From: Flavihumibacter fluminis | GTDB taxonomy: Bacteria > Bacteroidota > Bacteroidia > Chitinophagales > Chitinophagaceae | Assembly (NCBI RefSeq): GCF_021491375.1 | Contig: NZ_JAKEVY010000001.1 | Location: 62,001-126,000, forward strand | Reading direction: 5' to 3' | DNA: 64,000 nt | Shown here: positions 26,242 to 35,947 of the stretch, one piece after another | Layout of the letters: the number at the start of each line of letters is the position of its first letter | How positions within the stretch are numbered: the stretch's first letter is position 1 | Position numbers and translations under genes: made by a program | Notes under the pieces: model-generated | What the model was told of the DNA's origin: nothing | Databases searched by the model: none | The model's input: the letters and a program-made list of their open reading frames with translations, nothing else

Positions 26242-28035
26242 TTAATCGTCCAGTTTAAGAACAGCCAGGAAAGCTTCCTGGGGTACTTCCACCGCACCGA
26301 TTTGACGCATCCGCTTTTTACCTTCTTTCTGCTTTTCCAGAAGTTTACGTTTCCGGCTGATATCACCACCATAACATTTGGCAGTAACATCTTTCCGCAT
26401 AGCGCTGATATTTTCGCGCGCCACAATTTTGGCTCCAATGGCTGCCTGGATGGCGATCAGGAATTGCTGGCGGGGCAATAGTTCTTTGAGTTTTTCACAA
26501 AGCTTGCGACCGAAATCATTGGCCCTGCCCCGGTGAATCAGAGCACTCAAGGCGTCCACTCTTTCTGCATTAAGCAGAATATCCATTTTTACGATATCTG
26601 CTTCCCTGTAACCGATTGGATGATAGTCGAAGGAGGCGTAACCTCTGGTCTGGCTCTTCAGCTTATCATAAAAATCAAAAACGATCTCAGTAAGCGGCAT
26701 TTCAAAAATCAGCTCCACACGTGTCTGCGTCAGGTAACTCTGATTGATCAGGATACCTCTTTTGCCGAGACAGAGTGTCATGATATTTCCGATATACTCA
26801 GGTTTGGTAATGATCTGCGCTTTGATAAAGGGCTCTTCAATCCGGTCGATCCGGCTTGGATCCGGCATTTCAGTAGGGTTATTAACAATTACCTTTTCTC
26901 CTTTACTGGTATAGGCAATAAAACTTACGTTCGGAACTGTAGTGATTACAGTTTGATTGAACTCCCGTTCCAAACGCTCCTGGATAATTTCCATGTGCAG
27001 CATTCCCAGGAATCCACATCGGAAACCAAAACCCAGGGCCTGGGATGTTTCCAGTTCGTAGGTAAGGGATGCATCATTGAGCTGAAGTTTATCCATGCAA
27101 TCCCGCAGTTCTTCAAACTGGTCTGTTTCCACAGGGAAAATGCCAGCGAATACCATAGGTTTAACCTCTTCAAACCCTCTGATTTGCTCTGGAGTGGGGT
27201 TGTTCGACAGTGTGATGGTATCACCTACTTTCACTTCCTTGGCGTTTTTAATTCCTGTGATGATATAACCCACATCTCCCGCGGAAACTTCTTTGCGCTC
27301 AGTCATTTTGAGTTTCAGAATCCCGATTTCATCAGCGAAGTATTCCTGGTTGGTTGATACAAATTTTACTTTATCGCCCTTGCGGATAGTTCCATTCAGA
27401 ATCCGATAATACACAATTATGCCGCGGAAACTGTTGAACACACTGTCAAAAATTAATGCCTGTAAAGGGGCCTCCGGATCACCTTTGGGAGCCGGGATTT
27501 TTTCCACAATTGCTTCCAGAATTTTATCTACGCCCAGACCTGTTCGTCCACTGGCTAGCAGAATCTCTTCTGGTTTGCATCCGATCAATTCCACAATCTG
27601 GTCCTTTACCTCTTCAATCATGGCTCCATCCATATCAATTTTATTGATAACAGGAATGATTTCGAGATCGTTGTCAATGGCCAGGTACAAATTACTGATG
27701 GTTTGCGCTTGGATGCCCTGGGTGGCATCCACCAAAAGCAAAGCTCCTTCGCAAGCGGCCAGTGCACGACTCACTTCGTAACTGAAATCGACGTGACCAG
27801 GTGTATCAATCAGGTTTAATGTATAGTCCTGATTATCAGTATGTTTATAATTGATCTGGATCGCGTGACTTTTAATTGTGATGCCTTTTTCCCTTTCCAG
27901 GTCCATATCATCCAGCACCTGGTCCATCATATCCCGTTCACTGATGGTATTGGTGGATTGTAATAGTCGGTCTGCCAGGGTACTCTTTCCGTGGTCAATA
28001 TGAGCGATGATGCAAAAATTCCGGATATTCTTCAT
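26242..28035 (-). CDS. lepA: Elongation factor 4 (LepA)
   Basis: ~597 aa, the normal LepA length when started at [23 protein letters not shown] (28035); the longer frame to 28113 adds an unrelated leader. Translation GTPase with G1 [10 protein letters not shown]3 DTPGHVDF, G4 NKID, and the LepA-specific C-terminal domain ending with [26 protein letters not shown]-type sequence ([15 protein letters not shown]). It back-translocates or remodels stalled ribosomes. A CAAATTTA (TAAATTTG on the minus strand) lies at 28057-28064 upstream. Confidence 0.97.
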   Translation of the reverse strand: MKNIRNFCIIAHIDHGKSTLADRLLQSTNTISERDMMDQVLDDMDLEREKGITIKSHAIQINYKHTDNQDYTLNLIDTPGHVDFSYEVSRALAACEGALLLVDATQGIQAQTISNLYLAIDNDLEIIPVINKIDMDGAMIEEVKDQIVELIGCKPEEILLASGRTGLGVDKILEAIVEKIPAPKGDPEAPLQALIFDSVFNSFRGIIVYYRILNGTIRKGDKVKFVSTNQEYFADEIGILKLKMTERKEVSAGDVGYIITGIKNAKEVKVGDTITLSNNPTPEQIRGFEEVKPMVFAGIFPVETDQFEELRDCMDKLQLNDASLTYELETSQALGFGFRCGFLGMLHMEIIQERLEREFNQTVITTVPNVSFIAYTSKGEKVIVNNPTEMPDPSRIDRIEEPFIKAQIITKPEYIGNIMTLCLGKRGILINQSYLTQTRVELIFEMPLTEIVFDFYDKLKSQTRGYASFDYHPIGYREADIVKMDILLNAERVDALSALIHRGRANDFGRKLCEKLKELLPRQQFLIAIQAAIGAKIVARENISAMRKDVTAKCYGGDISRKRKLLEKQKEGKKRMRQIGAVEVPQEAFLAVLKLDD

Positions 28036-28113
28036 GTATTCAACTGAATAAGGGGGCAAATTTAGCGAAAAGCAGGCAGATAGCAGCGTTCGGTAGAGGC
28101 TTTCGCCAAACAA

Positions 28114-28144
28114 TTTGGAGATGTATAAAAATCGGTTAGATTCG
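28114..28144 (+). promoter_or_regulatory. Promoter of the acyl-CoA-binding protein gene
   Basis: TTTG at 28114-28117, 19-base spacer, TAGATTCG at 28137-28144 (one mismatch to TAnnTTTG). The ATG at 28164 would follow a very short leader, which argues against the upstream TTG at 28152 as start. Confidence 0.55.
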
Positions 28145-28163
28145 CTGAAAATTGACGCAAAAT

Positions 28164-28418
28164 ATGGAGCTTACCCAACAATTTGAGCAGGCTGTTGCAG
28201 ATAGTAAGAATCTGTCTGAAAGACCGAGTAATGAAACCCTGCTTCAATTATATTCTCTTTATAAGCAAGCAACCGAAGGCGATGTAAATGGGGATGCTCC
28301 CAATATGTTTGATTTTGTTGCAAAAGCAAAATATGAAGCCTGGTCATCATTGCAGGGAAAATCAAAGGAGGATGCCCAGCGTGAGTACATTGAACTTGTT
28401 CGCAAGCTTAAGTCCTGA
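28164..28418 (+). CDS. Acyl-CoA-binding protein (ACBP)
   Basis: 84 aa, the canonical ACBP size. Four-helix bundle with [22 protein letters not shown] and the signature [19 protein letters not shown], ending in [12 protein letters not shown]. Binds medium/long-chain acyl-CoA and buffers the cytoplasmic pool. ACBP is mostly eukaryotic but occurs in several Bacteroidota. The 3' end overlaps the convergent glycosyltransferase gene by 11 bases. Confidence 0.93.
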   Translation: MELTQQFEQAVADSKNLSERPSNETLLQLYSLYKQATEGDVNGDAPNMFDFVAKAKYEAWSSLQGKSKEDAQREYIELVRKLKS

Positions 28419-29430
28419 TAAGCTTATTAATGGCTCCAGGGAGATGCTCCCCTCTACATATTTCCTGCTGCAGCGAAAGGATTTTTTTTCTAACGTGATG
28501 ATAGGCTGTTTCGTCGATGGTAGGAAGCAGTTCTGGCAGTTCTTCCAAACTGTTAATTAACCACCCTATACCCATTGAACTGATGTATTCGGCCGATCCA
28601 CCAAAATTGGGAGCAATTACCGGCATTCCAGCTAGGATATAAAGTGATAGTTTATGGGGAAATATGTATTGCTGATAATTGCCAATGGCTCCGGATGGTC
28701 CATCTGCACCTTCTCCATCCCAAATCAACCCGAAACTTCCAACGATTGCAGAAGGAAGTCCATAGGGGTCATACACTCCATGATAATGAATTCTGGAGTT
28801 ATCCAAACAACCTATTGGTGGATCTTCCCCGTACAGATGGTATACAATGCTTTCAGACTGCGGAAGGTGGACAAGAAAACCACTTTTAGACAAATTTCCT
28901 GCAAAGCATATGGATGGTTGGAGTAGTCTCTTTTCCTGGCATGGGGTAGCCAGGAAATCAAAGGGTCCAAGCTGTACAATTTTTGCTGTTCCGGCTTCAG
29001 GAAGGTTTTCAAGCAACCATCTCTGCATAGGGCCGCCATGAACAATAAAATGAGTGCATAGTTTTAATAATTTAAGTTCTTTTTGCAGTATTTGCTCATT
29101 GTTTGTTTTAAGTCCATCAATATCAGAAAGAATTACCAGGAGTTTCACCTTTTTTTTAGCCAACAGGTACGTCATTATCCTAAACATGCGCGGATAAACC
29201 GGAAATTGAAAGGCGACCAGAGAATTTGGCTTAATTTTCCAAACCCATGATGCCATCACGATTAAACGCATAATAAATTTAATAGGTAAAAATCTTTCGG
29301 GCAGTCGGATTGGCAAAAAACCATCCTTTTTTAAGATAGTTTCAATATCCTTGTTCCCTACCCCTCCGTGATGAAATTCATGTGGGTAATAGACTTCGAA
29401 AAAATATTTTTCAGATTCGGTTAATTTCAA
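28408..29430 (-). CDS. Gtf3-like glycosyltransferase
   Basis: 340 aa GT-B enzyme. FPVYPRMFRIMTYLL, VILSDIDGLK, LENLPEAGTAKIVQLGPFDF, and the C-terminal GNYQQYIFPHKLSLYILAG followed by MPVIAPNFGGSAEYI match the Gtf3/GlfT-type family of processive or branching sugar transferases. A TATATTTG box on the minus strand (29465-29458) lies just upstream. It is divergent from another glycosyltransferase with only 38 bases between starts; both are AT-rich relative to flanking housekeeping genes. Confidence 0.8.
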   Translation of the reverse strand: MKLTESEKYFFEVYYPHEFHHGGVGNKDIETILKKDGFLPIRLPERFLPIKFIMRLIVMASWVWKIKPNSLVAFQFPVYPRMFRIMTYLLAKKKVKLLVILSDIDGLKTNNEQILQKELKLLKLCTHFIVHGGPMQRWLLENLPEAGTAKIVQLGPFDFLATPCQEKRLLQPSICFAGNLSKSGFLVHLPQSESIVYHLYGEDPPIGCLDNSRIHYHGVYDPYGLPSAIVGSFGLIWDGEGADGPSGAIGNYQQYIFPHKLSLYILAGMPVIAPNFGGSAEYISSMGIGWLINSLEELPELLPTIDETAYHHVRKKILSLQQEICRGEHLPGAINKLIRT

Positions 29431-29468
29431 ATCGATTTATTGATTTTTGGAGTAATACAAATATATAC

Positions 29469-30599
29469 ATGAATGTAGGAATCCAGGAAGTTGAACATGT
29501 TGAAAACCTTTATCCTCTGATTCGTTTATTCGATACTGGATATAACAGGATTTTCCTTTTTGTTCCACGTACTACCTATCTTCAGATAGATGAAATGCTA
29601 CACGGCGAAATGCACCGTTATCATTGGGTTTTACAAGAAGAAGGTGAATCAACCTGGACCTATTGTAACAGAATATTCCGAACAGTTCAGCAGCAAGAAA
29701 TTTCACTTTTGTACTTAAATACGATTTCGAAACACCATCTGCTTTTTGCATTTCTTGTTTTTCGGTTGTCCTGTAAAGTTATACTTACTGTGCATGATGT
29801 GAATTGTCTGTTTAGACCGACCTTCTCACTTCGAGCAAGATTATTGATGCAGTATATTGGGAAAAAGGCTTTAACGGTTGTTGTTAAAGAGTTTAATACG
29901 ATTTCTTCGACTGTTGAGCCCGCCCTTCAACTGGCTGCCGGAACCAACAAAAAAGTATGGGTAATTCCAGGTGGTTTTTTTGAAGAAACCATTGCTGCCG
30001 GAACCAATACAGCTCCTTCAGCAATGGATATTTTCAATATTGTGGTGCCTGGAACATTAGATACCAAACGGAGGAATTATGAAGCTGTCTTTGAGTTGCT
30101 CAATCAGATAAAAAAAATGCCAATAAGAATTACACTACTTGGTGGTGGATCAGATGAAGTGGCCGATCTTATCCGGAACAGAGCGTTGGAGTTTGGCAAT
30201 CAACTTGTTTTCTACAAGGAATCAACTGTTACACAGGCCGAATTTGATAAGGTAATGACACAGGCACATTTAATATGGATGCCTTTGGTAATTCATACCC
30301 GAATTTGCGGGTCCATTCCGGAAATTTATGGTAAAACAAAATCCTCGGGAATAATATTTGACATCGTTAAGTATGCCAGGCCGTTTTTGTATCCTGCAGA
30401 TTTGACCATACCTGATTTGTTGAAAAGTTCTGGAATTGGATATTCCAGCCTTGCTGATTTGAAAGTTACATTGGCGGACTTGGTTCATAAGCCTGAAAGT
30501 CTGTTGGAGCTCCAACAATTAGCAAAAAAAAATTCAGCACATTTCACCATTGAAAAGATAAGGAGAGCCAATTATCCACTGTTTGAAAATATGGATTAG
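29469..30599 (+). CDS. Glycosyltransferase-like protein
   Basis: ~376 aa. GT-B shape: N-terminal sugar-acceptor half (FRLSCKVILTVHDVNCLF) and a C-terminal half with VVPGTLDTKRRNYEAVFELL, ITLLGGGSDEVADLI and GSIPEIYGKTKSSGIIFDIVKY. I do not recognise a named family. The ATG at 29469 is preferred to 29382, which would overlap the divergent gene's coding sequence. With the preceding GT it forms a small glycan island. Stop lies 2 bases from the convergent kefC stop. Confidence 0.7.
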   Translation: MNVGIQEVEHVENLYPLIRLFDTGYNRIFLFVPRTTYLQIDEMLHGEMHRYHWVLQEEGESTWTYCNRIFRTVQQQEISLLYLNTISKHHLLFAFLVFRLSCKVILTVHDVNCLFRPTFSLRARLLMQYIGKKALTVVVKEFNTISSTVEPALQLAAGTNKKVWVIPGGFFEETIAAGTNTAPSAMDIFNIVVPGTLDTKRRNYEAVFELLNQIKKMPIRITLLGGGSDEVADLIRNRALEFGNQLVFYKESTVTQAEFDKVMTQAHLIWMPLVIHTRICGSIPEIYGKTKSSGIIFDIVKYARPFLYPADLTIPDLLKSSGIGYSSLADLKVTLADLVHKPESLLELQQLAKKNSAHFTIEKIRRANYPLFENMD

Positions 30600-30601
30600 C
30601 G

Positions 30602-32476
30602 TTAAAGGTCTTTCATTTCCTCTATCAGGCTTTCTTCATCCCACCCTTTTTGCTGACCAATATCGGAAGCATGAGTGTCGGTTTGAATAATTCGTTCCAA
30701 CTCATCTATAAATTCTCTTGATATATTGATATATTGTTTAGGATCGCGGATAGATGATAGTTTTTTCATGGCTAGTTCGTCGTAACGAAGGAAAGTTTGT
30801 GCAGCTCTGGTGGCGGTATATGTTCTCCGCCCCATTAAACGGAGTGTATCTACTCCCATGCGCAGCGAGCTATCCAGGTTTTCCCGGTAGATATGAAGCA
30901 TTCCCGCATTCATCTGGTCATAGGCATCCGTGCGGTCAGCAGCTCTTACCATCATTTGCAGGTGAGGAAAGTGTTTTTTGATGGTTTCGATCATTTCGAG
31001 TCTTTTTTCATTATCCCCGATAGTAATCAAAATAATTTTGGCATCTGCTGCGCCTGCTGCATGTAACAGATCATGACGGGATGCATCTCCATAATACACG
31101 TTGAATCCAAATTTGCGCAGAAAATCAACTCTGTCAGAGTCGATATCCAATACTGTGCAGCCAATTCCATTAGCCCTTAGAAATCGACCCACTGTATTTC
31201 CAAAATGACCAAAACCGGCAATGATAACCGGATTTTTTTCATGGATAGCATCCGGAGCTTTTTCGATCGCCTGTTTGGTACCAACTCTGGGCTGAATAAT
31301 TCGTTCAAATAAGAGGAAAAGGATGGGGGTAAGCGCCATGCTTAAAGCAACAGCCGCCATAATTAGATCTGTAATTTCATTGCTGATAAGTTGTTCCTGC
31401 CGCGAAAACGAGAGCAGTACAAAAGCAAATTCCCCCACTTGGCAAAGTCCCAGTGAAAAGAGTAGATTCTGATCTGTGCCTAAACGAAAGAAACGACCCA
31501 GCACGAACAAAACCAGCCCTTTTACTATCATCAGTCCTAATACAATTCCCAGTAATAATACAGGAAGATTCATCAGTAATTGAAAATTAATACTGGCCCC
31601 GATGGCTATGAAAAACAGACCCAGCAACATTCCTTTAAAGGGTTCGATGTCGCTTTCCAATTCATGCCGGTATTCTGAATCGGCCAGCACCACCCCTGCC
31701 AGAAAGGTTCCAAGCGCAGGACTTAATCCAACCTGTGTCATCAACAGGGTTATACCAATTACCAGTAAAAGCGCAGTTGCTGTGAATACTTCTCTTACCC
31801 TGGCAGCTGCTACCATGCGTAAAAGGGGGCGTACCAGTTTCCGGCCTGCGAAAATGATAAAAACAACAGCAGCCAATACCAGCAGGGTCTGGATCCAGGC
31901 AGGTTGGTGATCAATCCATGCTGAAGATTGGTGAGTTCCATTTGTGGTGTTTGCGGGTCCTGACCCCAAAAGGGGCAGTATGGCCAGCATGGGAATAACA
32001 GCGATATCCTGAAATAGTAATACAGAGAAGCTGCTTTGACCGGCTTCTGATTTCATCAGGCCTTTTTCCTGCAGTGTTTGTAATACGATGGCAGTTGAAC
32101 TGGGAGCAACAATCATCCCAATAGCAAGTGCAATTTTCCAGTCGTAACCCATCGTCATGGCAAGCACCATCACTATCGCCATGGTACAGAGTACCTGCAA
32201 GCCACCTAAGCCCAAGATGGGTTTTCTCATTTTCCAGAGTAACCTTGGCTCCAGTTCAAGGCCAATAACAAAAAGCATTAATACCACTCCGAACTCAGCT
32301 GCGTGCATGACATCGGAGCTATCTCCTACCAGGTTAAGAAAAGCTGGTCCGATCAGCATACCTGCTACCAGGTAGCCCAGGACAGATCCAAGGCCGGCTT
32401 TTTTAGCCAATGGAACTAATAATACAGCTGCGGTTAGATAAACAAGTGCCTGGTATAGAAAGGAACTTTGATCCAT
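30602..32476 (-). CDS. kefC: Kef-type potassium/proton antiporter (CPA2)
   Basis: 624 aa. About 12 membrane helices (~1-390) of the CPA2 exchanger fold (GLGSVLGYLVAGMLIGP, ALAIGMIVAPSSTAIVLQTL), then a TrkA-N/RCK domain (~415-530: VIIAGFGHFGNTVGRFLRANG, VYYGDASRHDLLHAAG) that binds nucleotide/glutathione in characterised Kef proteins. Located 3 bases downstream of a KefF-like gene, the same pairing that protects E. coli from electrophiles through potassium efflux and cytoplasmic acidification. Confidence 0.92.
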   Translation of the reverse strand: MDQSSFLYQALVYLTAAVLLVPLAKKAGLGSVLGYLVAGMLIGPAFLNLVGDSSDVMHAAEFGVVLMLFVIGLELEPRLLWKMRKPILGLGGLQVLCTMAIVMVLAMTMGYDWKIALAIGMIVAPSSTAIVLQTLQEKGLMKSEAGQSSFSVLLFQDIAVIPMLAILPLLGSGPANTTNGTHQSSAWIDHQPAWIQTLLVLAAVVFIIFAGRKLVRPLLRMVAAARVREVFTATALLLVIGITLLMTQVGLSPALGTFLAGVVLADSEYRHELESDIEPFKGMLLGLFFIAIGASINFQLLMNLPVLLLGIVLGLMIVKGLVLFVLGRFFRLGTDQNLLFSLGLCQVGEFAFVLLSFSRQEQLISNEITDLIMAAVALSMALTPILFLLFERIIQPRVGTKQAIEKAPDAIHEKNPVIIAGFGHFGNTVGRFLRANGIGCTVLDIDSDRVDFLRKFGFNVYYGDASRHDLLHAAGAADAKIILITIGDNEKRLEMIETIKKHFPHLQMMVRAADRTDAYDQMNAGMLHIYRENLDSSLRMGVDTLRLMGRRTYTATRAAQTFLRYDELAMKKLSSIRDPKQYINISREFIDELERIIQTDTHASDIGQQKGWDEESLIEEMKDL

Positions 32477-32479
32477 TAA

Positions 32480-33043
32480 TCAAATTTGTATGGTGTTAAG
32501 TGAAACAGGTTTTTCGGTCAGTAGATTGAGCAATAGCTGCCGATAATTAATTGCTTCTCTGTGAATCATTTCAGGATCCAGCCTGTGAGTTCCGTAAATC
32601 ACATACGGATTCCGGTAGTTCATATTGCAAAGGCGGGCAGATTGTTCAAACGGGTAACAGAATTCCTCCACTGTATGGCGGTTTTTTCCCTGTGGCTGAT
32701 AGGCTTCAACACTACCTCCGCAGGTAATGATATTCATCCAAATTTTGCCACTTAGTGCAGTTCCCTTTTTGCCATAGGCCCATCCATGTTCAAGAACCAG
32801 TTCCATCCAGTGTTTGAGTAAAGCAGGTGCGCTATACCAGTAGAATGGAAATTGAAACAGGATGAAATCATGTTCCAATAACAGCCTCTTTTCTTTGTGA
32901 ACATCAATTAGGAAATCAGGATAGGTTTCGTATAGATCGTGAAAAGTAATTGCTTCCTGTCGGGGGATTTGATTAAGAAACTCCCGGTGCACCCTTGAAT
33001 TTTCCAGTACCGGATGCGCAAATAGCAGTAAAATTCTGGCCAT
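32480..33043 (-). CDS. kefF: KefF-like NAD(P)H:quinone oxidoreductase
   Basis: 187 aa flavodoxin-fold protein: ILLLFAHPVLENSRVHREFL (FMN phosphate loop), LLEHDFILFQFPFYWYSAPALLKHWMELVLEHGWAYG and ITCGGSVEAYQPQG. In the Kef system this protein is the cytoplasmic ancillary subunit needed for full antiporter activity and also reduces quinones. The 3-base spacing to kefC strongly supports that role here. Confidence 0.9.
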   Translation of the reverse strand: MARILLLFAHPVLENSRVHREFLNQIPRQEAITFHDLYETYPDFLIDVHKEKRLLLEHDFILFQFPFYWYSAPALLKHWMELVLEHGWAYGKKGTALSGKIWMNIITCGGSVEAYQPQGKNRHTVEEFCYPFEQSARLCNMNYRNPYVIYGTHRLDPEMIHREAINYRQLLLNLLTEKPVSLNTIQI

Positions 33044-33083
33044 GCCTGAATTTACTGAAATAGTAGTAATTGAGGGGAATGGG

Positions 33084-33551
33084 TTATTCCCAGAACTTAA
33101 CGGGATAGGTATTGCAGATGGCGCTGTGCTGGTTGTCCTGCAATTGAAGTTGGTTTAATTGCTCTGCAGAAAGATTGGTTTCCAGAGAAGGGAAAACAAT
33201 CCGTTCTTCAAATCGAACATGTTGTTCCAGCTGATCAGCAAGGTCTCCAAGAAGGCGGTGTGTAACATTGGCCTGATCAAGATGAGTCATGGCCGTACGC
33301 CAAAGTTCATGGTCACGTAGAATGGCCTCTGCATAATTATTTCCCTCTGGATAAGTTCTTAAGGCCGGAATAAGACTGCGCTCTTCCTGGTCAAAATGTG
33401 GTTTAATTTCCTGTTGCCAGCACTTCAGCAGAAAATCAGCCATTACGGATATGGATGCCTGTTTACTGACTCCTTTGCGAATCAATAAACAGGTCATTAA
33501 GGAAGATTTGTGTTGCCTTGACAATGGCTGCAGGCTAACCGCTCTTTGCAT
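33084..33551 (-). CDS. Hemerythrin HHE-domain protein
   Basis: 155 aa. Helical, with the non-haem di-iron ligand pattern: RQHKSSLM, KPHFDQEERSLIPAL, LRDHELWRTAM and QHVRFEERIVFPSLE. This pattern binds a diiron centre used for oxygen, nitric oxide or iron sensing and storage. Four bases downstream of tpiA, so likely cotranscribed, although no functional link is obvious. Confidence 0.88.
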   Translation of the reverse strand: MQRAVSLQPLSRQHKSSLMTCLLIRKGVSKQASISVMADFLLKCWQQEIKPHFDQEERSLIPALRTYPEGNNYAEAILRDHELWRTAMTHLDQANVTHRLLGDLADQLEQHVRFEERIVFPSLETNLSAEQLNQLQLQDNQHSAICNTYPVKFWE

Positions 33552-33554
33552 ATC

Positions 33555-34319
33555 TTATTTTTTTAGTGCCTTGATAATGGCTGTGAATTCCGCCGCCACG
33601 AGGGAAGCACCACCCACCAGGCCGCCATCCACATCAGGTTGGGAGAAGATGTCTACGGCATTTGCAGCTTTTACACTTCCTCCATACAAAATGGATATTT
33701 CATTCGCCACATCCGCACCGTATTGTTTACTTAACACCTGCCTGATATGAGCATGCATTTCCTGGGCCTGGTCAGAGCTAGCTGTTTTGCCGGTGCCAAT
33801 TGCCCAGATCGGTTCATAGGCAATTACAACTTTTTTCAATTGGCTTGCTTCCAGGTAAAACAGGCTTTCTTTTAATTGAACTTCCACATACTGATTCTGC
33901 TCGCCTGCCTCACGTACTGATAACGGTTCTCCACAACAAAAAATTGGCTGAATCTCCTGTTCCAGCAATAAATTTAGTTTTTCAGCCAATTCTTGATTGG
34001 ATTCATTGAAATACTCCCTGCGCTCGCTATGCCCAATCACACAAAAAGGAATTCCAATGGAATGAAGCATTTCTGCCGCAATTTCACCGGTATAGGCACC
34101 CGATTTTTTATGGTGACAGTTTTGTGCAGCGATAAAATAGTTCTGCTCATTGGCAACCGCACTCTTAGCCATGATGAGGTATGGAAAGGGAACAGCAAAA
34201 ACAACCTGCTGATCTTGTTTCAAAGCTATTTTTTCATGTAAAATTTCATCCAGTAGTTTTTCACCCTGTTGGTAGGTAAGATTCATTTTCCAGTTGGCCG
34301 CTGCGATTTGTTTTCTCAT
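33555..34319 (-). CDS. tpiA: Triosephosphate isomerase
   Basis: 254 aa, normal length. AAANWKMN (catalytic Lys), CVIGHSERREYF (catalytic His), VVIAYEPIWAIGTGKTA (catalytic Glu and mobile loop), ILYGGSVKAANA and VDGGLVGGASL. Interconverts dihydroxyacetone phosphate and glyceraldehyde 3-phosphate in glycolysis. Fourteen bases downstream of the GlmU-like gene. Confidence 0.98.
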   Translation of the reverse strand: MRKQIAAANWKMNLTYQQGEKLLDEILHEKIALKQDQQVVFAVPFPYLIMAKSAVANEQNYFIAAQNCHHKKSGAYTGEIAAEMLHSIGIPFCVIGHSERREYFNESNQELAEKLNLLLEQEIQPIFCCGEPLSVREAGEQNQYVEVQLKESLFYLEASQLKKVVIAYEPIWAIGTGKTASSDQAQEMHAHIRQVLSKQYGADVANEISILYGGSVKAANAVDIFSQPDVDGGLVGGASLVAAEFTAIIKALKK

Positions 34320-34333
34320 TCTTTCAGACTGAT

Positions 34334-35521
34334 TTAAAAATTATCGTAAATATATCTAAGGATATTCTGTTCTCTCGGACTAATAGTGGAATTTTTCCAT
34401 TTCTTCCAGTTCTCCAGGTCTCTCAACGCCCTGGAAAATTCATACCTGCGGATACCTTCAGCTCCCCAGGAAAAATGAGGAATGTATTTGGGAAGGAGTC
34501 CATTTCCAAATACACTGGAACAAATGCCCACAACTGTACCGGTATTGAAGGACGTGTTGATGGCAGCGCGACTATAATCGCCCATTATGAGTCCGCATTT
34601 GGTACCTACCGCAGCCTTGCCTCCTTCACTGGCCGGTGAATAGACAAGAATAGGGCCTGCACTGTTTTTAACATTCGACGCGGAGGTGCCGGCGCCCAGG
34701 TTACACCACTCTCCTATCACGGCATCACCAAGATACCCATCATGCGCTTTATTGGAGTAACCCATAAGTACCGCGTTTTTGATTTCTCCACCTGCAATGC
34801 AATGAGGGCCGATGGTAGTGCCTCCATAAATTCGGGTTCCCATTTTGACTATGGCATGTTCACCGATAGCAACAGGACCGCGAATACAGGTTCCTTCCAT
34901 GATTTCGGCATTCCTGCCAATATATACGGGACCTTCTGTTACATTGATGATACAGCCCTCCAATTGTGCACCTTCTTCCAGGAATACCGGGAACTGACCG
35001 ATTATCTGATTGCTGACGGAAACTGTTTGAGAATTCCTGCCCTTTGTTAGCAGCTCAAAATCTTCGCGAATGGCGCGGTCATTTATTTTAAAAATGTCCC
35101 ATGGGAATTTTATGGCAAGTAATTCACCTTCATATGGAATGGTGTCTTTAACCTTTATCCGATGAAGGCCGGTAACATCTTCCGCATTAAAATGGAGGGC
35201 TATGGCACCCGCGTCAGCGTGAATCAGTGTCTGACCACTTTGCAGTTTTTGAATGGCTTCAACCAATTCAGAAGTTGGAAGTATGTTGGCATGAAGTAAG
35301 AGATAATCTCCTTGCTCCAGGTTTGAGTCAATAATCCTTGATCGATCCGATTCCTTATAGTCCCCTTCCCATTTGTCAAAGGAGGAAAGCTGCAATGCTT
35401 TTTCCCATTTTTCCCGGATAGTGAGAATACCCAACCGGATATCCTGGAGGTGACGGGTAAGATGAAACGGGTAAAGGTTTTCCGGTTGACAATATTCAGC
35501 AGAGAAAATAATGCATTGCAT
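34334..35521 (-). CDS. GlmU-like family protein (degenerate nucleotidyltransferase plus left-handed beta helix)
   Basis: 395 aa. The C-terminal half (residues ~175-320) is a left-handed beta helix of hexapeptide repeats (VYIGRNAEIMEGTCIRGPVAIG, MGYSNKAHDGYLGDAVIGEWCNLGAGT) as in GlmU acetyltransferases. The N-terminal half aligns in position with a nucleotidyltransferase, but its start IIFSAEYCQPENLYPF lacks the canonical LAAGxGTRM pyrophosphorylase loop. This Bacteroidota family is usually named putative sugar nucleotidyltransferase; uridylyl transfer by this protein is doubtful. Confidence 0.8.
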   Translation of the reverse strand: MQCIIFSAEYCQPENLYPFHLTRHLQDIRLGILTIREKWEKALQLSSFDKWEGDYKESDRSRIIDSNLEQGDYLLLHANILPTSELVEAIQKLQSGQTLIHADAGAIALHFNAEDVTGLHRIKVKDTIPYEGELLAIKFPWDIFKINDRAIREDFELLTKGRNSQTVSVSNQIIGQFPVFLEEGAQLEGCIINVTEGPVYIGRNAEIMEGTCIRGPVAIGEHAIVKMGTRIYGGTTIGPHCIAGGEIKNAVLMGYSNKAHDGYLGDAVIGEWCNLGAGTSASNVKNSAGPILVYSPASEGGKAAVGTKCGLIMGDYSRAAINTSFNTGTVVGICSSVFGNGLLPKYIPHFSWGAEGIRRYEFSRALRDLENWKKWKNSTISPREQNILRYIYDNF

Positions 35522-35542
35522 GCATTAAAGATAATAAATAAA

Positions 35543-35564
35543 AAAGCCGGCACTTGCCGGCTTT
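35543..35564 (-). terminator. Hairpin terminator after rpmE2
   Basis: Perfect 10-bp stem AAAGCCGGCA/TGCCGGCTTT with a 2-base loop, followed on the minus strand by further T residues; four bases after the L31 stop codon. Confidence 0.8.
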
Positions 35565-35568
35565 CTGA

Positions 35569-35817
35569 TTATTTCTTTGCGTACTTCTTTTTGAATTTGT
35601 CGATACGTCCAGCTGTATCCAGCATCACGTTCTTACCTGTGAAGAAAGGATGGGAGGTGTTGGAAATTTCAAGTTTGATAAGCGGATACTCGTTTCCGTC
35701 TTCCCACTGAATGGTTTCTTTTGAAGAGGCAGTTGATTTGCTCAGAAAAGCAAAACCATTACTCATGTCCTTGAACACTACAAAGCGATAATTCTGCGGA
35801 TGGATACCTTGTTTCAT
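35569..35817 (-). CDS. rpmE2: Ribosomal protein L31 type B
   Basis: 82 aa: [26 protein letters not shown], then [12 protein letters not shown] and [10 protein letters not shown]. This is the long type B (C-minus) form without the CxxC zinc ribbon, part of the 50S subunit central protuberance. A small hairpin sits 20 bases upstream in the leader. Confidence 0.97.
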   Translation of the reverse strand: MKQGIHPQNYRFVVFKDMSNGFAFLSKSTASSKETIQWEDGNEYPLIKLEISNTSHPFFTGKNVMLDTAGRIDKFKKKYAKK

Positions 35818-35836
35818 AATTTCTATTTTTAAGGCC

Positions 35837-35854
35837 GTACGGATTTTGCCGTAC
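35837..35854 (-). promoter_or_regulatory. Leader hairpin upstream of rpmE2
   Basis: GTACGG/CCGTAC six-bp stem with a 6-base loop, 20 bases before the L31 start codon. Could be an autoregulatory leader or the end of a yajQ terminator without a T run. Purely positional inference. Confidence 0.3.
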
Positions 35855-35947
35855 TGTTTTAATTTTTTGGAACTGCAAAATTAGAACTTTCCGATGGATT
35901 TTGAGCAGTGTGCTCAAAAAAAGATTTTAATTATAACCGACTGAAAA

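Noticed and set aside
26533-27357. 274-codon plus-strand ORF opposite lepA
   Set aside because: Shadow frame of a strongly conserved GTPase gene.
28036-28113. N-terminal extension of lepA
   Set aside because: LepA proteins start at MKNIRNF; the extension contains the TAAATTTG promoter box.
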